DNA of 43,544 nt from Verrucomicrobiota bacterium (GCA_037139415.1 JBAXGN010000048.1:1-43544); one strand, 5' to 3'; shown: positions 25,115-34,152, counted from the first letter of the stretch. Translations and numbers: made by a program. Notes: a model not told the origin generated them from the sequence alone.

Positions 25115-28100
25115 TTATTTGTTTGGTAAAATTACGGTGACGCGACCGACGGTGCGCGTGAGCTGAATGGTTTTCTTTTTCTTTTTCTCAGGATCTTCCT
25201 CTACGTCCCGTTTGACCACCATCGCCGGCTTGTCGGCTTCGGTGGTCGTCTGGTGGGCGGGAGCGGCGGAGGCCACCCCAGTAAAACCGCCACCCACCGA
25301 GGCCCCACTCGAGTCGCCCGAAGTCGTCGCGCCACCCGTGGCAGCCACCACCGTTGCGCTGACGGACACGCCGGAAACATCGCTGCCCTTGCCCGAGACA
25401 ATGGTACCGCTGACGGCCTCCCCGGCGGAGACGCTGACTTTGCCACCACCCAGGGCGGTGACGCTGACATTCTGGCTAGCCTCGATGGCGACATTTTGAT
25501 TTGCCACCACAAGCCCCTGAATGCTGCCGCCAGCCTTGAGTTTGACATTCGCGCCCAGAATGCCGGATTGATTGGCATAAATGCTGCCGCCGGCATCCAG
25601 TTCCAACGTGCTACTGGAAGAATCCACCTTATTAAAGGCGAGTTGGATCATACCGCCCGCGTTGGCGATGATATCTTTAGCCGCCTTCACGTAAATATTA
25701 CCAACCAGGGCATCAGAATTCTTGGTGGTTAGCGTCACCACGCCGCTGCCGAAAAACCGATCCGTAACCGGTTCAACCAACCGGGTTACCGGGTTATATT
25801 GCAGCGTGTTAATGGAGAAGAACCCTTTGCCACCATTGCCGGCATCCACTTTACCTTGGCGTGAAATAATGCTCACGTCACCGCCATCATAGGTGGCAAT
25901 GCGCGACCCGTTAATATTGATGTCCCCCTCGGCAAGCACGGTGACACTCCCGCCATGGCCGGTGTAAATGCCTTTGGGAACCGAATCACCGCTCAACGAC
26001 GAACTGGAACCGACGTTCAGATTTCCAGCCGCCATAAGGTCAATGGCTCCGCCGTTAAACGAGGCAATCTGCGAGGAAGAGATTTCAAGGTTGCCGGCGC
26101 CAGACACGGCGGCGGCGCCACGATCCCCGTTTTGATAACCCAAGGTGATGACCAAATCCGCCCCTTTGGCAGCCGCAACGCTGGCCACATCGGCTTTGCT
26201 GTTGAACGCCGGCGGCAACGCCAGGGCGGGATTCAACCCGGTCAGCACGGAACGCAACCCCAGCGTGACACCCAAATCCAAATTACGGGCGGAAAAATCC
26301 ACCCGCCCAGGTCCACCAAAGATCAGGCCACCGCCGGTGGTGGGAAACGACGGCACATCCTGGCTCGCAGTGAACAGGGCTTGGAGGATTGAAGGATCGG
26401 CGAACGTGGCGGGCTCGGCGATGGGATTACCATTACTGTCCAGCACCCGGTTGCCATAACGGTCCAACATGAACTTGCTGGGACTAAGCAAAAACGTCAG
26501 TTGTTCGATGGACATCCGCCCTTGGAAGATCAGTTGCTTGGTAACCGAGTTATAGGAGAGGCGGGTATCCAAACGCAATTCCGGATGCGTGCTGGACGTC
26601 GAGTCAAAAATGTTAAAATTCGGTACGCTGGCAATCGGGATACTGGTATAATCACTGCGAATACGGACATCCCCGTCCACTCGGAAGCGCGTCACATCGG
26701 TACCCAGCAGGTTCTGGCCGATGAAAAAGAAATTCCGAGTGTCGCCAGCGACATGAATATCCGACTTTTTGGGAACTTGCAGGCGTACATCCATCAGATT
26801 CCCGCTGATATCCAAGCGCACCTGGCGTGCCGGATCATCGCTAACCCAGTTTAACGGCGAGGCGGTATGAGTATTAACAAACGTTTTGTAGTCTGAGCTA
26901 TCGCTGTCAGACATGACGATTTGATAGGATTTTCCGTTGGCAGCATAGAGGCTGCCACCACCAGTGGTCTTGATCGAAAGCCCACCTTGCGCTGAGGGAT
27001 ACAGGGTCACATCATTGCCGAGCACCACGCCGCCCGAGCCCGCCTGAATCTCCAGCCGGGGCGCATATATGGAAGACATCGTCTTGTTGTTGACATTCCG
27101 CGACGGATGGGTACCCAACAGTTGCACCGAGTGGCCGGCCTTGAGTGAAACCGAGGCGTCATCCGCATAGTCAAACTTGAACCGGACACCGCCCACTTTT
27201 TCAAAGTTGAGGGAGCCGTTGGGATTAAACACTTCGTTTAGATAAAGGTCATTGTCGGCGGAGGCGGACCATGTCCCCTTGATCAAGCCCAAGCTGACGG
27301 GCGTACCGGCGCTTCCAATGTCACCCCTGGCGTCGAGTGTGCCTTTGCCATCGCTCACCAGGAACCGTCCCAAAATCGTGCCGCCCGCCGTCAAGGAGAC
27401 ATCGCCCCCGCCCAAAGCACCGGTGGTGGGATCAATACTGGAAATGTTATTCCCGGCATGAATGGTGATATTGCCGCCCGCCGTGGTGGCGATGCCACCC
27501 ACCACCGGCGCCCCCATCGAATCCACTTCCACCTGATACCCGGGGGCGGATGGCGCAGCAGCGAACGCGTACCAAGCGGTACGGGACCCGGCATGCACAT
27601 CACCGGCACGCGTGGTCAAAGAAATGTTGCCGCCCCCAACCGTGCGGATATAACCACTGCCTACCAAAATGTCTTTGGCGGCCAGCAAGGTGATGGCACC
27701 GTCCGTCGCCTCCAACGCACCGCCCAGATTTGGCAGGTTGCCATAGGCATCCACCGACCCACCGTTCAAGTAAATGCTGCCCACGGTGGCGCCTACCGGC
27801 ACGTTCATGGGACCGTGCGTAATATCCGCTCCCGCCGCCATTTTGATGGACCAGCCAGCCCCAGCAGTAATCCCGGAGTTATCATTAAAAAAAATGTCCT
27901 GGCCGGCCTCCATCCGCAAAACGCTGCCCGGCAAAGAGATGCCGGTGCTCACATTCAAGTTCCAGTGAGTCTCCGCAGTCATGATAATATTGCGATCCGC
28001 CAGGAGCGTGATATCGCTAAAACCCAAAAACGAAGTATTGGGATTGATCACCAAGGCATCCGGTCCGCCGACATATTTGCCGCTGGCATCAATCACAATA

Positions 28101-29218
28101 TCCGTCGGGTCAATCGTCAACCGCCCACTGGTCCAACCCGCCGTTGCCGTGGCATCCAGCCGCGAACGGATAGCATTCATGTGCGGCGCGGAGAGTTCCA
28201 CCACGCCGCCCTGACCGCCCAACGTCCCCCCCCCCACCTCAATCCTGGAGTCTGATCCATCTGTAAAGCTTCCTTGTGATTTAATCATGACGGTTCCGCC
28301 AGGACTGATCCCCTCCCCGCCCCCCTTGGCCTGAATCACGGATTGCTGGCCAAGTTGAATGGACTCCGTGGCAAACAGCTCAATCATCCCGTTCCGCTCG
28401 CGCGCGCTGTTCGCCTGAATAAGGCCGTTCTGATTAACGACCTGGGCGTGCAGGGCGATGCGCCCGGCATCCGCAATCAGCTTCCCTGTATTGTCAATGG
28501 AACCCTCCGGCAATTTTACGGTAACCGAAAGGCCGCGGCCATCGGGGCTATCGGAAATCTGTACTTCCTTGCCGGCATACAATCCCAAGGTGCCGTCGGG
28601 CGCGGTGAGCACACCATGATTCTCGATTTTTTCCGCCAACAAAAAGATGGAACCGCCACGGGTGGTCTTGATTTGACCGTAGTTGATGATGCTGGCCGTC
28701 GGTGGAGCACCCGTAAAATCCCACGGCCCCACCGCCATACCCGGCGGTGTAACGGGGGTCGTGGTCGCCAAAAAACCACCCACATTAATGACCGAATTCG
28801 GGCCAAAATAAAAGCCACTTTGGTTCATCAGCACCACATAGCCATTGGCATTCAGCGTCCCCCAAATTTTGGAGGGATTCTGGTCAAAAATCCGGTTCCA
28901 CACCACCGCTTGCGCCGAGGGTTGGACAAAGGTGGTGGATTCACCCGCCTTAACGTTAAAACTGCGCCAATCCAGCACGGCATTGCGGGAGACCGTGACC
29001 TGCAAGGCCGAGCCATTCCGGGTGGTCGCGGCAGTTCCGCTTTTAACCGTGAGTCCCTCCGGATTGGCCCGCAGCGTGAAATCCGCCAGTGCCAAAACCA
29101 GCGCGACGCCAAGCCGGCTGAACCTGCGAACCACGGCACCGCACACAGGAACGCGGATCGCGAACCCGTCAGACGCCAGCCTGACGCCAAGGCACGAATT
29201 CAGTGATTTAGTTTGCAT
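25115..29218 (-). CDS. Large two-partner-secretion (TpsA) filamentous-haemagglutinin-like protein
   Basis: I start at ATG 29218 (MQTKSLNSCLG), 8 bp after the partner transporter gene; a longer frame runs to 29302 inside that gene. About 1367 residues. The signal peptide is long (about 51 residues, hydrophobic LGVALVLALADFTLRA), as often seen in TpsA proteins. The TPS secretion domain follows (ANPEGLTVKSGTAATTRNGS, WRSFNVKAGESTTFVQPSAQ, VLMNQSGFYFGPNSVINVGG), then about 1000 residues of beta-helix-type repeats rich in Gly, Asn and Ser. The C-terminus is unusual: EDPEKKKKKTIQLTRTVGRV. It is a surface or released adhesin-like protein; its target is unknown. Confidence 0.9.
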   Translation of the reverse strand: MQTKSLNSCLGVRLASDGFAIRVPVCGAVVRRFSRLGVALVLALADFTLRANPEGLTVKSGTAATTRNGSALQVTVSRNAVLDWRSFNVKAGESTTFVQPSAQAVVWNRIFDQNPSKIWGTLNANGYVVLMNQSGFYFGPNSVINVGGFLATTTPVTPPGMAVGPWDFTGAPPTASIINYGQIKTTRGGSIFLLAEKIENHGVLTAPDGTLGLYAGKEVQISDSPDGRGLSVTVKLPEGSIDNTGKLIADAGRIALHAQVVNQNGLIQANSARERNGMIELFATESIQLGQQSVIQAKGGGEGISPGGTVMIKSQGSFTDGSDSRIEVGGGTLGGQGGVVELSAPHMNAIRSRLDATATAGWTSGRLTIDPTDIVIDASGKYVGGPDALVINPNTSFLGFSDITLLADRNIIMTAETHWNLNVSTGISLPGSVLRMEAGQDIFFNDNSGITAGAGWSIKMAAGADITHGPMNVPVGATVGSIYLNGGSVDAYGNLPNLGGALEATDGAITLLAAKDILVGSGYIRTVGGGNISLTTRAGDVHAGSRTAWYAFAAAPSAPGYQVEVDSMGAPVVGGIATTAGGNITIHAGNNISSIDPTTGALGGGDVSLTAGGTILGRFLVSDGKGTLDARGDIGSAGTPVSLGLIKGTWSASADNDLYLNEVFNPNGSLNFEKVGGVRFKFDYADDASVSLKAGHSVQLLGTHPSRNVNNKTMSSIYAPRLEIQAGSGGVVLGNDVTLYPSAQGGLSIKTTGGGSLYAANGKSYQIVMSDSDSSDYKTFVNTHTASPLNWVSDDPARQVRLDISGNLMDVRLQVPKKSDIHVAGDTRNFFFIGQNLLGTDVTRFRVDGDVRIRSDYTSIPIASVPNFNIFDSTSSTHPELRLDTRLSYNSVTKQLIFQGRMSIEQLTFLLSPSKFMLDRYGNRVLDSNGNPIAEPATFADPSILQALFTASQDVPSFPTTGGGLIFGGPGRVDFSARNLDLGVTLGLRSVLTGLNPALALPPAFNSKADVASVAAAKGADLVITLGYQNGDRGAAAVSGAGNLEISSSQIASFNGGAIDLMAAGNLNVGSSSSLSGDSVPKGIYTGHGGSVTVLAEGDININGSRIATYDGGDVSIISRQGKVDAGNGGKGFFSINTLQYNPVTRLVEPVTDRFFGSGVVTLTTKNSDALVGNIYVKAAKDIIANAGGMIQLAFNKVDSSSSTLELDAGGSIYANQSGILGANVKLKAGGSIQGLVVANQNVAIEASQNVSVTALGGGKVSVSAGEAVSGTIVSGKGSDVSGVSVSATVVAATGGATTSGDSSGASVGGGFTGVASAAPAHQTTTEADKPAMVVKRDVEEDPEKKKKKTIQLTRTVGRVTVILPNK

Positions 29219-29226
29219 AGGATGGT

Positions 29227-31974
29227 TCAGAATATAACTGAGACGGAAAACGCGGTGCGCGCGGACCCGGCGGATTTTTCCTGGAACGACAGCAAGGTCC
29301 AACCAGTGGTCAGCCGGAAGTCCCAGCGTTCACCAATCGTGGCATTGAAACCGAAGCCGGAACTCCACATATCCACGGAGCGCGACGCACCTTTGGGGGG
29401 ATCGCGAAATGAGCCGCTGCCGTAATCCATAAACAGCGAGGCGCGGACCAGCATGGGCATCGTGCCATCCACCATGCCGACATCCAACAGCCGCGTGTGG
29501 GGTTCCACCATTACCCGCCAGCCTTGGTCGGCGTACAATTGGCCGTCCCGATAACCGCGCGGGCCGGCCTGCCCGCCCATGCCGAATTGCTCATTGCTCA
29601 GCAGCGGCTCGCTGGCGTACTGGGTTTCCGCGCGCACCCGCACCGCCAAATCCCCGTAAATGCGCTGCTCCCGGGTGATGGCAAAATTGGCGACGTAATA
29701 ATCACCCGTGGTGTCGCGCGAGCCGGTGGCAGAGCGAAAATCCTCGCGGCTGCCGATCAGACTGGCGACATTGAAGCTGTTGTTCCAGCTCACAGTGGTA
29801 CTGCCGTATTTATCGGGACGGCTCGCTTCAAAATTGAGTGAGAACGGCAAATAATCCACATGGGACTCCAGGCTGCGGGTCGTCACCACCGGCGGCGAGG
29901 GGAACACCGAGAATGGCGGTCCATAACCAGGCGGATTGGGCGGGACGTAAATCGTGGCTTGAAACATGCGCCGCTGGAGGGTATCCGAGCGGTAGCGCTT
30001 GAAATCCACCCCCAAAGCGGCGAACAACGTGGTGCCATTGCCAAAAATCTGGTCCAAGTCAATCGGTCGTTGCAAGCGCGCCCCCAAGCCCTCATTCCCA
30101 GTCAGCGTCTGGCTGTAGAGCGCATCGCTGATTTGCAGCGCCCCGGCGGCCGGAATGACGGTCGGGGTGAGATGGTTGGAAACCAGCTTCTCCTGGGTGT
30201 CCGAATAGGAGCGCGAGGCAAAAAACATCAATTCAGGGTTTTCCGAATACGGCGGCGGACGAAAGCGTTTGCTCACTTCATCATAACCGAAGTCGGAAAC
30301 GCCGTAATTATGCTGGGCGCGATCCGCCCCGCTCAGGTTCAGCGGCATTCGATAAAAGGCGCTATACGAGGCGATCAACGGTTTGTCGTAAACCGCCGGG
30401 AACACGTCATCGTGCTTGAAATGGGTCGGCGTCATCGAGTACTGGACGCCAAATTGGTGATCGTATTGCCATAAGTTATTGTACATCACCGAGAGACCCG
30501 TGCGAAACGCCGGCGTTTCCGGCGTGCTGGCATTATTGAAATCATAACGGGCATGCAGCGGCCACCGATCCTTGACCACCAGCTTCAAGTCGGAGGTACC
30601 GGGCTCCGTTCCCGGCACAATGCGCGGGTAAATTTGCCGGTCGCGGTTGGCGTTGGCCCGTTCCAACTCCTGTTGCAGCAGCAGATTATTGAGCACCACG
30701 TTGGTCTTGAGACTGGGCAGCGCGCGAAAGATATTCGCGGCTGAATAATGCTGGTTGCTGACCACCGTAATGCTGGACAGCCGCCCCTCGGTGATCAAGA
30801 CCCGCACGATGGCATTGGTCTTGGGCAACTCTTGTTTGGGCAAGGCCACCGCCACGGTGACGAAACCGCGCGCGCGATACGCAATGTTCAACTCGCCCAA
30901 GGCCGCTTGAATGTCCGCCAACGTTTTGACCGGGCCGAGATGGGGATTCAGGATGGCGTCAATTTCGTCCTGCGGCAGCAACGTATTGCCTTCAATTCTG
31001 AAACCGCGCAGTTCAAGCGTTGGCTGATTGGTGGCGCTTAACGGAAGTCTGCCTGCTGGAGTGTTGGTGTCCGCGCCGCAAGCCGGGTTGCCGAACCACA
31101 GCATCAGGAAGCCGACCAGCACGGCGGCGCACGCCATGGCGGCGGAACTGCGGCGGGCCGGACGCCGACGGCGTTGCTGTTGCAGCCGCCATTGCGAAGG
31201 GGTCACGCCCAAGTGTTTCTTGAAGGTGGAATTAAACAAACCCAGATGCCGATAGCCGCTATCCAAGGCGACATGAATAATCTTGGCATCGGTTTCACTC
31301 AACAGTTGCCGGGCCTTTTGCAGGCGCAACTCGGTTTGCCGGGCGCGCACCGAAATGCCAAAATGTTTATGAAACAAACGGCTGAAGTGCCGCAGACTGC
31401 AGTGGCACAGCCGCGCCAAGTCGTCCACCGAGCGCTGGACCAGTTCGTCCGGCGTCAATTGGCGGATTATGTCTGCAAAGCGCGCGGTGGCATCAGCACC
31501 AGTGACGGCACCCAGACCAGAAAGTTGGCTATTGAATACGTTCGCCGCCAAATCAAGCGCGTGGCAACGATCCGGCAGTGAACCGGAAACATTCCCTTTT
31601 TCCACCAGCCCGGCAAACTGCATGGCGCTGGGATGATGGGCAGGCAGATGATGCCCCGTTTGCCAGGCTCGGGCCACAGTAGATTCCAGATGCTGTCGCT
31701 CCGCCAGGGTCAACAAGCTGCTCATCGCTTCAATGTTCATCGTGAAAAATTGCACTTTGATCGGCCCCACCTGGCTGGCGCGAAGCACCCCCTGACAGCC
31801 GGGCGGCAGCACCAACAAATCACCAGCCAGCGGTTCAAAGGTCTGGCTGCGGGAGAGCCAATAGGCCTTCCCGTCCGTCAAGCGCGCAAAGACCCACACG
31901 TCTGGAATGCCGTGCCATTCACCGGCCGCTTCACAGACGCTTTCTTGCAACGCCAGATGCCTTTGAAAAATCAT
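29227..31974 (-). CDS. AraC regulator fused in frame to a TpsB (ShlB/FhaC-type) transporter
   Basis: 915 residues in one frame. Residues 1-130: cupin-like AraC sensing domain (VWVFARLTDGKAYWL, GDLLVLPPGCQGVL). About 172-268: AraC DNA-binding domain with two helix-turn-helix units (SVDDLARLCHCSLRHFSRLF; ALDSGYRHLGLFNSTFKKHLGVTPSQW). 267-300: an Arg-rich stretch and a hydrophobic segment ending NPACGA, a textbook signal peptide. About 318-395: POTRA domain (LELRGFRIEGNTLLPQDEID). To 915: 16-strand barrel with the loop-6 motif GPRGYRDGQLYADQGW and a terminal Phe. Cleavage after residue 301 would release the transporter from the regulator; an internal start at Met280 is the alternative, though no ribosome site is seen. 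It exports the TpsA encoded 8 bp downstream. Confidence 0.9.
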   Translation of the reverse strand: MIFQRHLALQESVCEAAGEWHGIPDVWVFARLTDGKAYWLSRSQTFEPLAGDLLVLPPGCQGVLRASQVGPIKVQFFTMNIEAMSSLLTLAERQHLESTVARAWQTGHHLPAHHPSAMQFAGLVEKGNVSGSLPDRCHALDLAANVFNSQLSGLGAVTGADATARFADIIRQLTPDELVQRSVDDLARLCHCSLRHFSRLFHKHFGISVRARQTELRLQKARQLLSETDAKIIHVALDSGYRHLGLFNSTFKKHLGVTPSQWRLQQQRRRRPARRSSAAMACAAVLVGFLMLWFGNPACGADTNTPAGRLPLSATNQPTLELRGFRIEGNTLLPQDEIDAILNPHLGPVKTLADIQAALGELNIAYRARGFVTVAVALPKQELPKTNAIVRVLITEGRLSSITVVSNQHYSAANIFRALPSLKTNVVLNNLLLQQELERANANRDRQIYPRIVPGTEPGTSDLKLVVKDRWPLHARYDFNNASTPETPAFRTGLSVMYNNLWQYDHQFGVQYSMTPTHFKHDDVFPAVYDKPLIASYSAFYRMPLNLSGADRAQHNYGVSDFGYDEVSKRFRPPPYSENPELMFFASRSYSDTQEKLVSNHLTPTVIPAAGALQISDALYSQTLTGNEGLGARLQRPIDLDQIFGNGTTLFAALGVDFKRYRSDTLQRRMFQATIYVPPNPPGYGPPFSVFPSPPVVTTRSLESHVDYLPFSLNFEASRPDKYGSTTVSWNNSFNVASLIGSREDFRSATGSRDTTGDYYVANFAITREQRIYGDLAVRVRAETQYASEPLLSNEQFGMGGQAGPRGYRDGQLYADQGWRVMVEPHTRLLDVGMVDGTMPMLVRASLFMDYGSGSFRDPPKGASRSVDMWSSGFGFNATIGERWDFRLTTGWTLLSFQEKSAGSARTAFSVSVIF

Positions 31975-32045
31975 GCGGGTGCAAGGTCGCAGGCCTGTGT
32001 GACGGTCTGGTGGAGGAAAAGCGAAGATTGAGAAACAATTTGAAG

Positions 32046-32062
32046 TAATTGTCCTAATTGTC
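32046..32062. promoter_or_regulatory. Tandem direct repeat upstream of the AraC-TpsB gene
   Basis: TAATTGTC occurs twice, at 32046-32053 and 32055-32062, 72-88 bp upstream of the AraC-TpsB start. AraC-family proteins typically bind direct repeats, so this could be the fusion protein's own operator. The 9-bp period is shorter than the usual AraC spacing, so confidence is low. Confidence 0.35.
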
Positions 32063-32089
32063 GCAATAAATCGCCAAATCCTGCTTTAA

Positions 32090-32107
32090 ATGTAACCCAT
32101 TTGTCAC
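32090..32107 (+). promoter_or_regulatory. Second candidate PHO box, upstream of the AraC-TpsB gene
   Basis: The plus strand reads ATGTAAC-CCAT-TTGTCAC: two 7-mers with a 4-bp spacer, the same geometry and nearly the same words as the site before phoB. It lies 116-133 bp upstream of the AraC-TpsB start but in the opposite orientation to it. If real, it would place the secretion run under PhoB. Confidence 0.45.
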
Positions 32108-32188
32108 TTATCGAGGCAGCAGCAGGTGCTACCGGTGTTTTTCATTTCGCGTGTTTTGGGACTTCGGATTTCGGTTTCGGGATTCGGG

Positions 32189-32253
32189 ATTCTTTCGGTT
32201 TTCGGCCCTCGGATTTCGGTTTTAGCTGTGCCCCTATTCCACTGAAAACAGCG
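32189..32253. repeat. Left copy of a repeat bracketing the acyltransferase pair
   Basis: Part of a TTCGG-rich low-complexity stretch (about 32150-32225). Bases 32189-32212 are the exact reverse complement of 34153-34176. Bases 32235-32253 (TATTCCACTGAAAACAGCG) recur with one mismatch, in direct orientation, at 34339-34357. These are copies of a dispersed intergenic element, not coding. Confidence 0.8.
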
Positions 32254-32312
32254 AAGAACCTCTTTGAACGCCGCTCTGGTTGACGTGAACGAGCCGAAGC
32301 CGGTCCAAATCG

Positions 32313-33083
32313 TCAATGAACCTTGCCGCTCGCCTTGGCGGGCGCCTCAAAACCGCCCAACTGGCGCACTTGCTGATGCAGTTCAGCGGCCAGCCGTTTG
32401 CGATCGTGGCTGCCGGTAAGACAGGCGCCAAAGCGCACCGTGGCAGTCAGACCGCGCTTGGACAATAATTTGAACAGATGTGGCAGCAAGGTCATCTCGC
32501 CCCAGTAGCAAACGTCACGCCCTACCACCCCCGCGCCCGCCGGTAATTCATAACGAATGAAGGCCGGAGTGACCGGGCACCCCATCTCCGCCGCCGGCGC
32601 AAGCAGGGAGGAATGAAACGGCAGAACGCTTGCGCCATCCGAGCTGGTTCCTTCCGGAAACAACACCACGACCATGCCCTCGGCCAAGAGCGCCTTCATG
32701 TCGCCCGCCATGCGGTGGACATCATGCCGGGCGTCGCGGCGAATGTAGAGCGTGCCCGCATAACGGGTAAGCCGGCCCAGGACCGGCCAGGAACGCACCT
32801 CGGCCTTGGAAACGAAGACCGCCGGGCGGATGGCGGCCAGCAGCACAATGTCAAGGTAACTTAAATGGTTGCTCACCACCATGCCTTCGCCCGGCGGCAC
32901 CCCTTCGAGCCGCACTGCCACACCGAAACAGCGCAGCAACCGGCGGGCACTGCTACAGCACCAGCGCGCACGCACTGCGGGGGCGGGCAAACCACGCCGG
33001 GCGAGCCAGGCAAATTCCACCGCAATCAGCGCAAACGTGGCCCCCAGCCAGCATAACTTGAGCACCGCTCGCAAAGAACTCAT
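32313..33083 (-). CDS. Lysophospholipid-type acyltransferase, PlsC/OlsA-like
   Basis: 256 residues. The acyltransferase motifs are present: NHLSYLD (the HX4D catalytic motif, about 72-78), SKAEVRSWPVLG (block 2) and FPEGTSSDG (block 3, about 143-151), plus PVTPAFI (block 4). An N-terminal hydrophobic segment anchors it in the inner membrane. PlsC enzymes add the second acyl chain to lysophosphatidic acid; OlsA relatives add it to lyso-ornithine lipid. Its start overlaps the stop of the upstream OlsB-like gene by four bases, so coupling is tight and the OlsA role is the better guess. Confidence 0.88.
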   Translation of the reverse strand: MSSLRAVLKLCWLGATFALIAVEFAWLARRGLPAPAVRARWCCSSARRLLRCFGVAVRLEGVPPGEGMVVSNHLSYLDIVLLAAIRPAVFVSKAEVRSWPVLGRLTRYAGTLYIRRDARHDVHRMAGDMKALLAEGMVVVLFPEGTSSDGASVLPFHSSLLAPAAEMGCPVTPAFIRYELPAGAGVVGRDVCYWGEMTLLPHLFKLLSKRGLTATVRFGACLTGSHDRKRLAAELHQQVRQLGGFEAPAKASGKVH

Positions 33084-33967
33084 GCGGACGGGGTAGTGCC
33101 CAGAATGCGTCCAGCCACCGCTTCCGGCATCGCCTGCAAATCCAACAAGGTTAGAAAATCAATGGTCTTGAATTCCAGATCCACGGCGGGCGGGCCGCAA
33201 ATTTTCGCCCCCAACGAGAGATAGGCGTTCAAGAGCTTGGGGATTTTAATCGGGGTATCCAGCCATTGGCCCAAAGAGCAGGCCAGCGACGGCCAAGGCG
33301 TGGTCTGCAAGTCCAGTTGGACCAAATGCTGCTTCTGCAGTTGCTGGTAGGCGGTGGCACCCACCAAGGGGTCCACGCTGGATAGCGAACTGCAGCCCAC
33401 CAAATAACGCGCACCCCGCGCCTTGGCATAGGCGGCGATGCCCTGCCACAACAAGCCGAGCACGATCAGATTGCGATGCTGGATATGCACGCAGGCGCGC
33501 CCCAACTCGACCAACTCACCGCGTACCCGTTCAAAGGGGCTCAGATCGAATTCCTGCGCGCTGTAATAGCCCCGATGCGCGGCGGCTTGCATGCCGCTCT
33601 GCAAACGATAGGTGCCGATCACGTCACCGCTGGCAATTTCCTCCACCAGCAAATGATCGCAAACAGCGTCGAACGGATCTTCATCGCGGCAATTGACATA
33701 CGATTGTTCCAAGCCCTCATTCATCTCCACGTTGAACACCAGGAAACGCAGGGTTTGAGCGGCTTTGACATCCTCAGCGGATTCGGCCATCCGACAGCGG
33801 TATGCAGTGCGGAGCGATCCGCAGCCAAGGATGCGGCGGCCGATTCGGTTATTGGATAAGGTGGCATTCATAATGCATGGCGGTAGTTCAACCGCAGAGC
33901 GGCGTGCCCTGTGGCGAAAACCGGAATTATGGTTGTCGCGGTCATTAGTTTTTGGCGGCGGAACCAC
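33080..33967 (-). CDS. OlsB-like GNAT acyltransferase (ornithine-lipid type)
   Basis: 295 residues from 33967; ATG 33871 (MNATLSNNRIGRRILG) is also a reasonable start. The domain matches the GNAT-like family that includes OlsB and haemolysin-like acyltransferases: AAQTLRFLVFNVEMNEGLE, DPFDAVCDHLLVEE, VIGTYRLQSG, EFDLSPF, ELGRACVHIQHRN, LWQGIAAYAKARGARYLVGCSSL. OlsB transfers a 3-hydroxyacyl chain from acyl carrier protein to ornithine. With the coupled PlsC/OlsA-like gene this forms a likely two-step aminolipid route. In several bacteria such phosphorus-free lipids are made under phosphate limitation via PhoB, which fits the neighbourhood. The amino acid substrate is inferred. Confidence 0.82.
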   Translation of the reverse strand: MVPPPKTNDRDNHNSGFRHRARRSAVELPPCIMNATLSNNRIGRRILGCGSLRTAYRCRMAESAEDVKAAQTLRFLVFNVEMNEGLEQSYVNCRDEDPFDAVCDHLLVEEIASGDVIGTYRLQSGMQAAAHRGYYSAQEFDLSPFERVRGELVELGRACVHIQHRNLIVLGLLWQGIAAYAKARGARYLVGCSSLSSVDPLVGATAYQQLQKQHLVQLDLQTTPWPSLACSLGQWLDTPIKIPKLLNAYLSLGAKICGPPAVDLEFKTIDFLTLLDLQAMPEAVAGRILGTTPSA

Positions 33968-34152
33968 TCCGCCGTTGCATGCGCATATATAGAACCTTAC
34001 TCACGCGCCGGCTACGTTACAATTGTTAATTTGCGATGGCAACTATAAGCACCAAGTTACAATCGAGTAACGCTACTGGTGGATTCTGGAGTTTGCGTTT
34101 CATTGGCTGGTTCAACGTCCGCTACCCGCTTCATGCCAAGTAAATCCGAAAA

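Noticed and set aside
27458-29206. Two long plus-strand open frames (265 and 287 codons) across the TpsA gene
   Set aside because: They mirror the repetitive codon pattern of TpsA on the other strand and give His/Arg-rich sequence with no family resemblance.
29227-31974. Assembly or frameshift artefact as the origin of the AraC-TpsB fusion
   Set aside because: A frameshift normally breaks a frame rather than joining two complete domain sets. Both halves are intact and the junction is a sensible signal peptide. It still deserves a read-level check.
34056-34073. A third PHO box upstream of the OlsB-like gene (GCGTTAC-TCGA-TTGTAAC on the minus strand)
   Set aside because: The spacing fits, but one half matches the other at only four of seven positions, so it is too weak to call.
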